64,000 bases of DNA from Flexifilum sp963727545 (GCA_963727545.1 CAVSGS010000011.1:438968-502967); one strand, 5' to 3'. Shown: positions 1 through 9,307, counted from the stretch's first letter. Notes: generated from the sequence alone by a model not told the origin. Made by a program: numbers and translations.

Positions 1-18
1 GGGATTTAGGGTGAGGTT

Positions 19-60
19 GTAGGGGCGTTCAAGGCGAAACGAAGTTTCGCACAACGCCCC
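19..60. repeat. GTAGGGGC-arm palindrome, long-loop variant
   Basis: The constant arms GTAGGGGCGTT and AACGCCCC flank an inner segment that itself carries GCGAAAC/GTTTCGC pairing. It is the first of about 21 members of the family in this window. Positions 1-17 just upstream (ending GGTGAGG) look like the edge of the second repeat family. It lies downstream of the LUD gene, which is transcribed towards it. Confidence 0.7.
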
Positions 61-78
61 CGTGAAAATTCGCTCCGC

Positions 79-726
79 TTACGCCCCAAGCGCCTCGTTC
101 ACCAGAATCAACTGGACATTCCGCCCCATATTTTCCGGCTCCTGCTCAATGATCAGAATTTTCGCCAGCACAGCGCCGGGGAACCCAAACGCCCGCATCC
201 GCTCATGCTCTAATTCCAGCGAATACTCGCGAACGCGGCGCAGCGCGGTGTCGAGCGTCGGCACGATTTTCTGCGTGCCAGCGACCCACAGAACGTTCTG
301 GCTGGAATAGGCATAGGCGGGCAGTTGGCTGCCGGTGCCGCTGCCGACCACAATTTCGCCCGTTTCCGCAATCGCATGGACGCTGCCGAGATACCAAGGC
401 GAGAGGACGCTTTTGACGCGAAGCTGCATCTGCAACGCCGGATCGGTTTCCGCCAAGATTTCATCTTTCAGATTGACCCAAGGATGCTGCTTATTGATCA
501 GTTCAGCTTCCAGCCCAATTTCCTGAAGGGTTTGCGACATTCCGGTCATGATGGTTGCGCCTGCCGGGATCAGGTGGTGAACTTTAGCGAGTGCCTGCGC
601 GGCACTCTCGACCTGATGCACCTTGATGCCGCGTGCGCGCAGGGCTTCGACGGCGCGGACAACGGCGTCGGCGGAGGCAGGCTGGCTGAAATCAATGACA
701 GGAGCCTGATGGGTAAGTAGGGTCAT
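79..726 (-). CDS. LUD-domain protein (LutC/YkgG-like)
   Basis: The 215-residue product matches the LUD family, proteins linked to lactate/iron-sulfur oxidation (LutB/LutC/YkgG). Visible signs are the N-terminal helical stretch with RARGIKVHQVES, the loop PAGATIMTGMS and the glycine-rich segment IVVGSGTGSQLPAYA that precedes VGTQKIV-like strands. The start at 726 (MTLLTHQ) is preferred over an upstream codon because AAGGAAAA lies 7 nt before it. No LutA or LutB partner is adjacent, so the family is clear but the pathway is not. It diverges from the TetR gene beginning near 895, which is a candidate regulator. Confidence 0.8.
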   Translation of the reverse strand: MTLLTHQAPVIDFSQPASADAVVRAVEALRARGIKVHQVESAAQALAKVHHLIPAGATIMTGMSQTLQEIGLEAELINKQHPWVNLKDEILAETDPALQMQLRVKSVLSPWYLGSVHAIAETGEIVVGSGTGSQLPAYAYSSQNVLWVAGTQKIVPTLDTALRRVREYSLELEHERMRAFGFPGAVLAKILIIEQEPENMGRNVQLILVNEALGA

Positions 727-894
727 GAGTGATTTTCCTTTGCTTGAACGGTATCGAATACAGGTGGTGCCAGCGCTAAAGTCTCCAGAGTTGACTAAGC
801 AACACCTGTCGCTTACCATAGTAGGAGTGCGGCGAAGCGAAGGCAATCAACAAGAAGCCGATTGTGTTTTCTAAGCGACAAAAAGGGGGAATTG

Positions 895-1491
895 TTGCCA
901 AAAGATACGGCAAAAGTCGATCCGCGGGTGCGCCGGACACGCCAGATGCTTCAGCAGGCAATGCACGAATTGCTGCTCGAAAAAGACCTGTCGGATATCA
1001 ACGTGCAGGAAATCACGACTCGCGCCGAACTGAACCGCGCCACGTTTTACAAGCATTTCTTCGATAAATACGACCTGCTCAACGTCATTATCAGCGAGCG
1101 CTTCCAGACCTTACTCGCTGCCCGCCTGCCGCCGGAGTCCACCCTGACCGCTGCCCATTTGAATATCCTTATTCAAACAAGCTATGATTGCATCAATTAC
1201 TTTGAAGGCTATTGCCGGGGCATTCGCGTCCACAGGGAAGAGAGTGCCGTGCTGCAGCACATGCAGCAGAACATTTATCAGGTGCTTTTGAACTGGTTGC
1301 AAAACGTCGCCCTACGATCAAAACTGTCGGGGAATTCGCCGGAGCCGCTCGCCTTAGTGGTCAGTTGGATGATTACGGGACCGCTCCTGCACAGCTCGTA
1401 TGACCGACCTCAAGCCGCCCAACAGGAGGTGATGCAGCAGTTAACGACATCGGTGCATGAGACACTGGAGAAGTTTTTGCTGGAAAATTAG
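895..1491 (+). CDS. TetR/AcrR-family transcriptional regulator
   Basis: This is a DNA-binding repressor of about 198 residues. The N-terminal helix-turn-helix reads DINVQEITTRAELNRATFYKHF, the standard TetR recognition unit, and is followed by a helical ligand/dimer domain. A TTG at 895 follows a strong AAAAAGGGGGA ribosome site, so I prefer it to the TTG at 862, which has no such site. The gene lies between a divergent LUD gene and a sugar-acid dehydratase gene. Control of either neighbour is inference. The ligand cannot be read from the sequence. Confidence 0.85.
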   Translation: MPKDTAKVDPRVRRTRQMLQQAMHELLLEKDLSDINVQEITTRAELNRATFYKHFFDKYDLLNVIISERFQTLLAARLPPESTLTAAHLNILIQTSYDCINYFEGYCRGIRVHREESAVLQHMQQNIYQVLLNWLQNVALRSKLSGNSPEPLALVVSWMITGPLLHSSYDRPQAAQQEVMQQLTTSVHETLEKFLLEN

Positions 1492-1569
1492 ATCGTGCGC
1501 TGCTTGGCAGATGCGCGTTCCGTGCAAGCCACATAAAGAGATAAGCCCCAGTTATTTTCAGGAGAAATA

Positions 1570-2844
1570 ATGTCCGACTCAACCTCGCTCGAACAGAACG
1601 TGAACACCAACTCGCGCCCATCCGACCTGCGGATCACCGACCTGCGGGCGATCTCGCTCTGCGGGCTGCCGATGGACTGCTACATCATCCGCATCGACAC
1701 CAATCAGGGTATCTCCGGCTACGGCGAGGTGCGCGACTGGGGCAGCAAGAATTACGCGCTGATGCTCAAGAGCCGCATTCTGGGCGAGAACCCCTGCAAC
1801 ATCGACAAAATCTTCCGCAAGATCAAGCAGTTCGGGCATCACGCGCGACAGGGCGGCGGCGTCTCGGCGATTGAGATGGCGCTGTTCGACCTCGCCGGGA
1901 AAGCCTACGGCGTCCCCGCCTATCAACTGGCGGGCGGCAAGTTCCGCGACAAAATTCTGTGCTACGCCGACACGCCGACCGAGAACGATCCACAGGCGAT
2001 GGCGGCGCAGTTGAAACGGCGCGTCGGGCAGGGTTTCCAGTTCCTCAAGATGGACATCGGCATTAACCTCGTCACCGACATCCCCGGCACGATCAACGCG
2101 CCGCCCGGCATGGTCGGCACCAACGACATCATGCACCCCTTCACCGGCATTCAACTGACGACCAAGGGCGTCGACCACATCGTCAACTACGTCGGCGCGA
2201 TCCGCGACGAGATCGGCTACGAACTGCCGATCGCCGCCGACCACTTCGGGCATCTGAACCTCGAATCCTGCATCCGCTTGGGGCAGGCGCTCGATCAGTT
2301 CTCGCTGGCATGGTACGAGGACTTGATCCCGTGGCAGTTCACCGATCAGTGGCTGCGGCTGGCGCAGTCGGTGACGACGCCGGTCTGCACCGGCGAGGAC
2401 ATCTACCTGAAAGACGGCTTCAAAGACTTGATCGAGCAGCGCGCTGTCGCCGTGATCCATCCGGACATCATGACGTCGGGCGGCATCATGGAGACCAAGA
2501 AGATCGGCGATTTCGCGCAGGAGCACGGCATTGCCATGGCGATGCACATGGCGGGTACGCCGGTCGCGGCGCTGGCGAGTGTCCACGCGGCGGCGGCGAC
2601 TCAGAATTTCCTCGTGTTGGAGAATCACTCAGCCGACATCCCGGCATGGAGCGATCTGGTGGATGGGCTGCCGAAACCGATTGTGCAAGACGGCTATATC
2701 ACCGTGCCGGAGACGCCGGGACTCGGCTTCACCGACCTGAACCTCGAAGCCTGCGAGCCGTTCCTGCATCCCGACGATCGCGGCGTATTCGAGCCGACCG
2801 ATGAATGGTCGAAGGAACGCGCGCACGACCGGCTGTGGAGCTAA
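1570..2844 (+). CDS. enolase-superfamily sugar-acid dehydratase
   Basis: This 424-residue mandelate racemase/muconate lactonizing enzyme-type protein has all expected active-site elements: a KxD pair at K160/D162, metal ligands near D224, E250 and E276 (ADHFG, YED, GED), and a His in AMHMAG near 326. These features fit acid-sugar dehydratases of the gluconate/galactonate/mannonate group, which abstract a proton next to a carboxylate and eliminate water. AGGAGA precedes the ATG. With the SDR and mannonate dehydratase downstream it suggests hexuronate or aldonate breakdown. The exact substrate is not determinable. Confidence 0.88.
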   Translation: MSDSTSLEQNVNTNSRPSDLRITDLRAISLCGLPMDCYIIRIDTNQGISGYGEVRDWGSKNYALMLKSRILGENPCNIDKIFRKIKQFGHHARQGGGVSAIEMALFDLAGKAYGVPAYQLAGGKFRDKILCYADTPTENDPQAMAAQLKRRVGQGFQFLKMDIGINLVTDIPGTINAPPGMVGTNDIMHPFTGIQLTTKGVDHIVNYVGAIRDEIGYELPIAADHFGHLNLESCIRLGQALDQFSLAWYEDLIPWQFTDQWLRLAQSVTTPVCTGEDIYLKDGFKDLIEQRAVAVIHPDIMTSGGIMETKKIGDFAQEHGIAMAMHMAGTPVAALASVHAAAATQNFLVLENHSADIPAWSDLVDGLPKPIVQDGYITVPETPGLGFTDLNLEACEPFLHPDDRGVFEPTDEWSKERAHDRLWS

Positions 2845-2848
2845 AATA

Positions 2849-3062
2849 CTGACCCCACCCCCAGCCCCTCCCCGAATTCAGGGAGGGGAGAGTACGCGTC
2901 CGTTTCTGGAAGGGTTACCGGGTGGGATGAAGATTTGATCGAAGCGAAGGCACAATGCAACAAAAGCCAGTTTGTCGGTTCAATTTCTTTTGAAAAGTTC
3001 AACTGAGTCGGATGTGTTTGCGCCCCTCCCTGAAGTCGGGGAGGGGTCGGGGGTGGGGTGAG
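2849..3062. repeat. long inverted repeat of GC-rich arms
   Basis: The left arm begins CTGACCCCACCCCCAGCCCC and contains CCCTCCCCGAATTCAGGGAGGGG-type palindromy. The right arm (about 3020-3062) is its reverse complement with mismatches and ends GGGGTGAG. About 130 bp of unrelated sequence lies between the arms. The right end stops 2 nt before the ATG of the next gene. A second element with the same arms but a different interior lies at 35508-35775. Confidence 0.75.
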
Positions 3063-3064
3063 TT

Positions 3065-4141
3065 ATGCGTGTCCTAATTACAGGTGGTACGGGGTTAATC
3101 GGCAAGGCGACGGCGGAGCGGCTGCTCGCGCACGGCTGGGAGGTGCGCAGCATCGACTTAAAGACCGCTGCCGATCACCCCAATGGTGGTTTCGTCGAAG
3201 GCGTCGAGTACGTGCAAGGCGACATCCTGCGCTACGACGATCTGCACGCCGCGCTCGACGGCTGCGACGCCGTGATCCACATGGCGGCGCTGCGCGGACC
3301 GAGCCTCGCGCCGGGGCAGGACGTCTATCACGTCAACGTGCAGGGGACGTTCAACCTGTTCGAAGCGGCGGCGGCGCACGGGATCAAGCGGGTGGTGCAG
3401 GCGAGTTCGATCAACGCGCTGGGCTGCTTCTACGGCACCGACGACCTCCACATCCGCTATCTGCCAATCGACGAGGATCACCCGACCAATACGACCGACC
3501 CGTACTCGTTCTCCAAGCAGACTATCGAGAGCATCGGCGAGTACTTCTGGCGGCGCGATGGTATTTCCAGCGTCGCTTTTCGCTATCCCGGCGTCTACGA
3601 GCCAGCTTTCACGCAAACCGAACGCTTCAGCCAGCGGCAGATCAACGCCAAGCGCCTGTTCGACGCAGCGGCGGCGGTCCCTGCCGACGAATGGCGCGCG
3701 CGGATCGCCGAGCTGCGGACGCGCTCGATTGCCTACCGCTGCGAGCGCCCGTTCGAGTATCCGCAGCAGTCGCCGCAGCACCAACCGCTCGCCGCCGAGC
3801 CGACCGATGAGGAACTGCTGTTTCGCGCCTACACCTTCGACCGCACGAATTTCTGGGCGTTCATCGACGTGCGTGACGCCGCGCTCGCCAACGAGTGCGG
3901 GCTGACGGCTGATTACGAAGGCGCGCATCCGCTGTTCGTCAACGACCGCGTCAACTACCTGAACTACGACGCCAAGACGCTCGCGCGCCTGTTCTTCCCG
4001 GAGGTTGACGACCTGCGCGGCAGTCTCGACGGCGCGGCGGCGCTGGTCAGCATCGACAAGGCGCGGGCGCTGATCGGCTTCGAGCCGGAGCACTCGATTG
4101 CGAATGCTGGGGCAGAGCGTAATCAACCTCACCCCCGCTGA
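3065..4141 (+). CDS. NAD-dependent epimerase/dehydratase (extended SDR)
   Basis: The product is a 358-residue Rossmann-fold oxidoreductase. It has the N-terminal nucleotide motif GGTGLIG (residues 7-13), an acidic residue after strand 2 (SIDLK), and the catalytic YxxxK pair Y147/K151 (YSFSK). It probably acts on a sugar, uronate or nucleotide sugar, given the flanking acid-sugar dehydratases. The last ten or so residues (AGAERNQPHPR) are encoded by the CCTCACCCCC repeat, which supplies the stop codon. The natural C-terminus may therefore have been replaced by repeat insertion. The ATG is 2 nt from the end of the preceding inverted repeat. Confidence 0.85.
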   Translation: MRVLITGGTGLIGKATAERLLAHGWEVRSIDLKTAADHPNGGFVEGVEYVQGDILRYDDLHAALDGCDAVIHMAALRGPSLAPGQDVYHVNVQGTFNLFEAAAAHGIKRVVQASSINALGCFYGTDDLHIRYLPIDEDHPTNTTDPYSFSKQTIESIGEYFWRRDGISSVAFRYPGVYEPAFTQTERFSQRQINAKRLFDAAAAVPADEWRARIAELRTRSIAYRCERPFEYPQQSPQHQPLAAEPTDEELLFRAYTFDRTNFWAFIDVRDAALANECGLTADYEGAHPLFVNDRVNYLNYDAKTLARLFFPEVDDLRGSLDGAAALVSIDKARALIGFEPEHSIANAGAERNQPHPR

Positions 4142-4180
4142 CCTACGGTCAGCCGCCCCCTCTCCGTAGGGAGAGGGGGA
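4127..4180. repeat. CCTCACCCCC-family palindromic repeat
   Basis: CCTCACCCCCGCTGACC is followed by TACGGTCAGC pairing and then by CCCCCTCTCCGTAGGGAGAGGGGG. This member overlaps the 3' end of the SDR gene and provides its stop codon. Confidence 0.7.
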
Positions 4181-4251
4181 ACAAATGCGGCGTATCTGCT
4201 CCAATTAGGGAACGGGTGCGTCCCTACCAGAGATTTTTGTGGAGACAAACT

Positions 4252-5229
4252 ATGATCAAAATCGCCGAAGTTTTCTCGGCGCACGACAAATCCCTGATGG
4301 CGATGGCGCAGCAGTGCGGCATCGATCACGTGGTCGGCGTGATGGATTTCGACCGGGCGACGCGCGGCACCGACGAAGCGCCATGGAGCTACATGTCGCT
4401 GGTGCGGCTGAAATCGGCTTACGAGGATGCCGGTTTCGCCTTCGACGTGCTGGAAAGCCGCCCGCCGCTGGATAAAGCCAAGCTCGGCTTGCCGGGGCGC
4501 GACGAGCAGATTGACACCGCCATCGAGTTGATCGAGAACATGGGCGCGCTCGGCATCGGCGTCTGGTGCTACGAGTGGATGCCGGTTTTCAACTGGATGC
4601 GCACCTCGACGACCATCCCCACGCGCGGCGGCGCGCTGGTCACCGGCTTCGACAACGCGCTGATGAAAAATGCCCCGCTGACCGAGTACGGCGTCGTCAC
4701 CGAGGATCAATTGTGGGACAACCTGCAATATTTCCTCGAAAAGATCGTCCCGGTCGCCGAGCGCGCGGGCGTCAAGCTGGCGATGCACCCCGACGATCCG
4801 CCGCTGTCGCCGATTCGCGGCTTGGGGCGGATCATGCGCAGCGTCGAGAACTTCCAACGGCTGATCGACCTCGTGCCCAGCCCGGTCAACGGGATCACGC
4901 TGTGTCAGGGTAACTTCGCGCTGATGACCGACGACCTGCCCGCCGTGATCCGCCAGTTCGGGCGGCAGGGGAAAATCTTCTTCGTCCATCTGCGCGACGT
5001 GCGCGGCACGCCGGAGAAATTCCAAGAAGCCTTCCATGATGACGGGCAGACCGACATGCTGGCGTGTCTGCGCGCCTACCGCGAGGTCGGCTTTGAGGGA
5101 GTTTGCCGCCCGGATCACGTGCCGACGATGATCGGCGACAGCAACGAGCACGCGGGCTACTCGTCGATAGGGCGCTTGTTCGCGATCGGCTATCTGAAAG
5201 GGCTGCGCGAAGCAGTCTACGCCGAGTGA
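4252..5229 (+). CDS. uxuA: mannonate dehydratase
   Basis: The 325-residue product resembles UxuA, the TIM-barrel enzyme that dehydrates D-mannonate to 2-keto-3-deoxygluconate in the hexuronate route. Family signatures visible include the metal/active-site block LAMHPDDPP (His near 179), the LCQGNF cysteine segment, HLRDVRG, and the C-terminal CRPDHVPTM. The ATG at 4252 follows GGAGAC at a good distance; an in-frame ATG at 4216 has no such site. Together with the enolase-superfamily enzyme and SDR it forms a likely acid-sugar catabolic group. Confidence 0.88.
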   Translation: MIKIAEVFSAHDKSLMAMAQQCGIDHVVGVMDFDRATRGTDEAPWSYMSLVRLKSAYEDAGFAFDVLESRPPLDKAKLGLPGRDEQIDTAIELIENMGALGIGVWCYEWMPVFNWMRTSTTIPTRGGALVTGFDNALMKNAPLTEYGVVTEDQLWDNLQYFLEKIVPVAERAGVKLAMHPDDPPLSPIRGLGRIMRSVENFQRLIDLVPSPVNGITLCQGNFALMTDDLPAVIRQFGRQGKIFFVHLRDVRGTPEKFQEAFHDDGQTDMLACLRAYREVGFEGVCRPDHVPTMIGDSNEHAGYSSIGRLFAIGYLKGLREAVYAE

Positions 5230-5276
5230 GTCCACTAGCCTTGCCAGCGCGCCGCTCCCGGCGCTGGGGAATGATC

Positions 5277-6386
5277 TTAGTCCAGAAGCATTTCCAGACG
5301 TTCAACGCGGCGGTCGTAGGTATGCTCGGCGTAGGCGTGCGCCCGCGCTCGCTGCGCCATCTGCTGGCGTTCGTCGTCGTGCGCGAGGATGTAGCTGACC
5401 TTCGCCCGCAGGTCGTCGAGATTGTCATAGGTCAGCAGCATCGGCTGTCCAGCGATCTCCGGGAACCATTGGCGCGTGCCCGGCAGGTCGTCGGTGATTT
5501 GACAGATACCCGCCCCCGCGACCTCGAATAAGCGCAGATTGCCGCCGTAGAAGACGAAATCGCCGTGCGTGTTGAAGCACAGCTTCGCCGCCGAAAGGAT
5601 TTTCAGCATATCCTCGCCCAAGGCGCGCCCGCGTACAAATTGCTGGAGGCTCGGCGGCACCTCGTGGACGCTCCAGATGCCAAGGTCGAAATCGCGCAGG
5701 GCTTCGAGCGCTTTGACCCGGCGACTGTACAGGTGATCGGGCACGAGCGTGCCGACGAAAGCGATGTCGCAGGCGTAAGCGGCACGTTCTTGATCGCTGA
5801 GCGCGTAGGGATGGTGGAATTCGGGGTCGCAGCCGGAGATTGGCAGGCATTCCATCCGCTTGGCGCCGAGTTCCAGCAGTTGGATGCCGTGATAGTAATC
5901 GTTGACCAGCACCAGATCGTAGAGCGGCATGGCGACCCGGTCGATCGGCTGGCTGAAGACGATCGGCGACGTACCGGAGGCATAGACTAAGGTGCAGCCG
6001 ATCTCGCGCTTGATGGTCGCCAGCGTCTCCGGCAGGATCACGCGGTTGTCGCCCACCATCCAGAGCAGATCGGGCTGGAAGGCGCGCGCCCGCTCGATCA
6101 GCGCCGCATTGCGCGACCGTGCCGCCGGGTTAAGCTGCGGCGGAATCCGGTTGATCGCCGCGTTGATCAACTTCTGCGGCGTGATCCCGGTGCTGAAGCG
6201 CTGCGTTTGCCCCTTTTCGCCGGGGTTGTTGCGCCAAAACACGTCGAGCGTGTGCCCGCGTTTTTTGAGCGCCTGCTCCCAAAAATGCTGTGCCATGGTG
6301 GGCGGGAACAGCACGTCCGGCTGCTTCGCGCGGGCGGCGCGCAGCGCTTCCGGGTGATGCAGCGATCCGACAAACAGGATTTTCAT
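5277..6386 (-). CDS. CgeB-like glycosyltransferase
   Basis: The 369-residue protein has the two-Rossmann organisation of GT-B enzymes. Its C-terminal half carries the CgeB-type signatures CFNTHGDFVFYGGNLRLFEVAGAG and a late DDLRAKVSYIL helix, as seen in spore-coat and surface glycan transferases. It is presumably cytoplasmic and glycosylates a surface polymer or protein. The ribosome site GGTGAGG before the ATG lies inside a CCTCACC repeat (reverse strand). Donor and acceptor are unknown. Confidence 0.75.
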   Translation of the reverse strand: MKILFVGSLHHPEALRAARAKQPDVLFPPTMAQHFWEQALKKRGHTLDVFWRNNPGEKGQTQRFSTGITPQKLINAAINRIPPQLNPAARSRNAALIERARAFQPDLLWMVGDNRVILPETLATIKREIGCTLVYASGTSPIVFSQPIDRVAMPLYDLVLVNDYYHGIQLLELGAKRMECLPISGCDPEFHHPYALSDQERAAYACDIAFVGTLVPDHLYSRRVKALEALRDFDLGIWSVHEVPPSLQQFVRGRALGEDMLKILSAAKLCFNTHGDFVFYGGNLRLFEVAGAGICQITDDLPGTRQWFPEIAGQPMLLTYDNLDDLRAKVSYILAHDDERQQMAQRARAHAYAEHTYDRRVERLEMLLD

Positions 6387-6390
6387 ACAA

Positions 6391-6426
6391 CCTCACCCCC
6401 CAGCCCCCTCCTGGCAGGGGTAGGTT
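6391..6426. repeat. CCTCACCCCC-family repeat
   Basis: CCTCACCCCCCAGCCCCCTC with a short TGGCAGGGGTAGG return arm. Read on the minus strand it supplies the GGTGAGG that serves as the Shine-Dalgarno of the CgeB-like gene. It is one of three members packed into 6391-6543. Confidence 0.65.
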
Positions 6427-6435
6427 TTTTATTTA

Positions 6436-6475
6436 CCTCACCCCCTGCCCCCTCTCCACTACGTAGAGAGGGGGT
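6436..6475. repeat. CCTCACCCCC-family repeat
   Basis: CCTCACCCCCTGCCCCCTCTCC, a central TACGTA, then GAGAGGGGG. It is a near-perfect palindrome in its right half and lies between ychF and the CgeB-like gene. Confidence 0.65.
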
Positions 6476-6504
6476 AAAGACAGCTCGCCAGATGTTTTTA
6501 AAGT

Positions 6505-6543
6505 CCCCTCTCCATGCCATGGAGAGGGGATTTAGGGGTGAGG
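6505..6543. repeat. CCTCACCCCC-family repeat, inverted orientation
   Basis: CCCCTCTCCATGCCATGGAGAGGGG is a perfect palindrome and is followed by ATTTAGGGGTGAGG. It is in the opposite orientation to the two copies before it and lies just downstream of the ychF stop codon. Confidence 0.65.
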
Positions 6544-6565
6544 TAAATATCAGCATTTTGTCATC

Positions 6566-7639
6566 TTACAAATTGAACCGAATGTGTACGATGTCGCCGT
6601 TCTTGACGACGTACTCTTTGCCTTCGAGCCGCAGCTTGCCGGTCGCCTTGAGCGCGGCTTCGCTGCCCCCGGCGATCAGGTCGTCGTATGCCATCACTTC
6701 GGCGCGGATGAACCCCTTCTGCAAGTCGCTGTGGATCACGCCCGCTGCTTCCGGCGCGGTCGCGCCGATGCGGACGCTCCACGCGCGCACCTCGTCCTCG
6801 CCGACGGTGAAGAACGATTGCAGCGCCAGCAGTTCATACGATAGGCGGATGACCTTGGCGGCGCTCAGTTCGGTGATGCCGTACTCCTCCATGAAGACTT
6901 CGGCGTCTTCGGGATCAAGCTGGCTGAGTTCCGCCTCGATGCGCCCCTTGAGCGTCTCGATCCGGCTCCACTGATGGTCGTAGGTGATCGACACGTCGCC
7001 GCTGTTCTCGTCGGCGTTGAGGACGATCAGCACCGGCTTGAGCGAGAGGAAGCCATAACCCCGCAGCGGCTTGATCTCGTCTTCGGTCAAGCCCATATCG
7101 CGCAGGGGTTTTTCGTCTTCCAGCCACGCTTTGAGGCGCAGCAGCATCTCCTGCTCGTCGAGGATCACTTTTTCAGTGTTGCGACCCTTACGCCGCATTT
7201 CGGCGTCGATCTTTTCCAGCCGCGACTCGATCATCACGAGGTCAGTCAGCAGAAATTCGCCGTCGAGGATTTCGACGTCGCGCTGCGGATCGACCGTCTC
7301 ATAGGGGTGCGGGACGTTCTCGTCGGCGAAGGCGCGCACGACGTGGACGAAGCCATCGACCTGCGCCAGTTCTTGGCGGAACTGCCCCTTGAGTCCGCCC
7401 TCGCCGACACCCTTCTCCAAGCCGCCGATGTCGACGTAAGTCACCTGCGCGTAAATCGTCTTTTTCGGGTTGTACATCGCCGAGAGTTTATCGACGCGCG
7501 GATCGGGCACGTTGACGACGGCGGTGTGGATTTCGAACTGACCGCTGGTCGCCGCGCCGGTGGGCAGGTCGCCGTTGGTGAGCGCGTTGAAGATGGTGGT
7601 TTTGCCGCTGTTGGGTAAGCCGACAATGCCTAATTTCAT
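6566..7639 (-). CDS. ychF: redox-regulated P-loop ATPase YchF
   Basis: A full-length OBG-family protein of 357 residues that binds ATP rather than GTP and associates with ribosomes and stress control. The P-loop is GLPNSGKT (residues 7-14). Family marks include VDIGGLEKG, the coiled-coil insertion between residues about 120 and 200 (ESRLEKIDAEMRRKG), NADENSGD in the NxxE position, and a C-terminal TGS domain ending GDIVHIRFNL. A GGGGAAG site precedes the ATG. Confidence 0.95.
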   Translation of the reverse strand: MKLGIVGLPNSGKTTIFNALTNGDLPTGAATSGQFEIHTAVVNVPDPRVDKLSAMYNPKKTIYAQVTYVDIGGLEKGVGEGGLKGQFRQELAQVDGFVHVVRAFADENVPHPYETVDPQRDVEILDGEFLLTDLVMIESRLEKIDAEMRRKGRNTEKVILDEQEMLLRLKAWLEDEKPLRDMGLTEDEIKPLRGYGFLSLKPVLIVLNADENSGDVSITYDHQWSRIETLKGRIEAELSQLDPEDAEVFMEEYGITELSAAKVIRLSYELLALQSFFTVGEDEVRAWSVRIGATAPEAAGVIHSDLQKGFIRAEVMAYDDLIAGGSEAALKATGKLRLEGKEYVVKNGDIVHIRFNL

Positions 7640-7989
7640 GAAATGCTTCCCCGTCTATTTTTGCGAACGCAATGGGGAGAGTATAGATGAAAACCGGCGC
7701 GGAACGTAGGGTCGGCATGTAGCGATCGCCTACGAGCTAGGGTCGCATTTTATTAATGCGCTGGGTAGCCGTTTCTTAGATAAATTCTTAATCTTTCAGT
7801 AAGTTATGATGTTTGTCACATTTTGCTAACTTGAGCAATTTATCACAATCCTTTAGCTTTATCCTTCCGCAATGAAACTATACTGATCTACGGGGATTTG
7901 AACTCTGGGAGAAGACTATACAGCAAGCAACGATCAACTTTGAAGTTTCACTGCATCTAGAACGAGTCTACGCATAATGAAGGCAAACC
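7640..7989. other. 350-bp intergenic region upstream of the two-component cluster
   Basis: No gene is visible. The stretch from about 7780 to 7900 is clearly more AT-rich than its surroundings and contains TATACT at 7879-7884, a plausible -10 box, without a convincing -35. It separates divergent ychF and histidine kinase genes, so promoters for both must lie here. Confidence 0.4.
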
Positions 7990-9307
7990 ATGAATCAAGA
8001 GTCAACTAGAGAGAATTTGGCTGAAGAACTCAACCAAGCCAAGCAACGAATTCGTGAGCTTGAAGCGAGCCTTGCTGCCCAGTCTCCGAACTTAAAGCCA
8101 GAGCCGCAGCGGTCCCAAGCCGAGTTAGTCGATGCGGCGAAACTGTTCCAAAGCGTGCTCGACACCATCCCCGCACGTATCTTCTGGAAAGATCGCGATT
8201 TGGTCTATCTCGGTTGTAACCGGGTTTTTGCTCAAGACGCCGGTTTTGATGGTCCCGAAGACGTAATCGGCAAGACCGACTACGAAATGGGTTGGCATGA
8301 CCAAGCCGAGGCGTATCGCCGGGACGACCAAGCGGTTATCGACAGCGGAATTCCTCAAATCGGCTATGAGGAACCGCAGACGACCCCTGACGGCGACACA
8401 AATTGGTTGGAAACCAGTAAAATTCCACTGGAGAATAACGCTGGTGAGATCATTGGCGTGCTGGCGACCTATGCGGATATTACCCCCCGTAAGCGGATTG
8501 AAGCGGAACGCGAGGATTTGCTGGCGAAACTCGAGACAACCGTTTCCGATCTGCAAATTGCGACGCGAATTGCCAATGACAACGCGCGCTTGAAGTCTGA
8601 ATTCTTGGCGACCATGTCCCACGAACTGCGCACGCCGATGAACGCCATCGAAGGCTTCACCAGCATCATGCTGTCGGGCATGGGTGGCGTGGAGTACAAC
8701 GCCAAAACTTCCCGTTATATCGAGCGGGTCAATGCCAATAGTAAACGTTTGCTGGCGCTGATTAACGACTTCCTTGACTTGTCGCGGATTGAGTCGGGGC
8801 GGTTGGAACTCGCCGATATGCCGTTCTCGCCGCGCAGCCTTGCACCGATCTGGTTGCAGGAAATCGAGGTCCTTGCTCAAAAGAAAAATCTCCAACTTGA
8901 GAGCGAAGTATCCTCCGAACTTCCGGAAACTCTCTACGGTGACCCTGAAGCGATTTCGAAAGTCGTGTTGAATCTGCTGAGCAATGCCATCAAGTTCACC
9001 GAAAGCGGTTCGGTTTCGTTGAAAGTGGAATGCGATGCTGAGAACTGGCAGATCGCAGTTAGCGATACCGGCATCGGGATTCCGTTCCATGCCCGTGAAT
9101 TCATCTTCGAGGAATTCCGTCAGGTTGACCAAAGCTCCAAACGACTCTACGGCGGTACCGGCTTAGGCTTGGCGATCTCCCAGCGCTTTGTGCGGAGTAT
9201 GGGTGGCACCATTACCGTCCAGAGCGAGGTTGGTGCAGGGCAGCACCTTCACGGTGACGCTGCCGCTCAAGCTGGAAGCGAGCAGCCCGAAAGTAGTTCC
9301 AGCATGA
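7990..9307 (+). CDS. PAS sensor histidine kinase (frameshifted near its end)
   Basis: A soluble kinase of about 438 residues. Residues 10-35 form a coiled coil, followed by a PAS domain (about 50-170: ARIFWKDRDLVYLGCN, with a PAC tail VLATYADITPR), HisKA with phospho-acceptor H211 in MSHELRTPMN, and HATPase_c with N box NLLSNAIKF, G1 DTGIGIP and G2 GGTGLGLAI. One extra base around 9238-9241 shifts the frame. Removing it gives the normal ending STFTVTLPLKLEASSP and a TGA at 9305-9307 that overlaps the next ATG. As written, the frame runs on into the response regulator and mimics a hybrid kinase. No membrane segment is present. Confidence 0.85.

Noticed and set aside
1579..2628. Long minus-strand frame opposite the enolase-superfamily gene
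   Set aside because: It is Arg/Val/Asp-rich antisense shadow sequence produced by GC-rich codon bias. It has no ribosome site or family resemblance.
2849..3062. Insertion sequence or MITE with a shared interior
   Set aside because: No transposase, and the interior does not match the second copy at 35508. Kept as an inverted repeat only.
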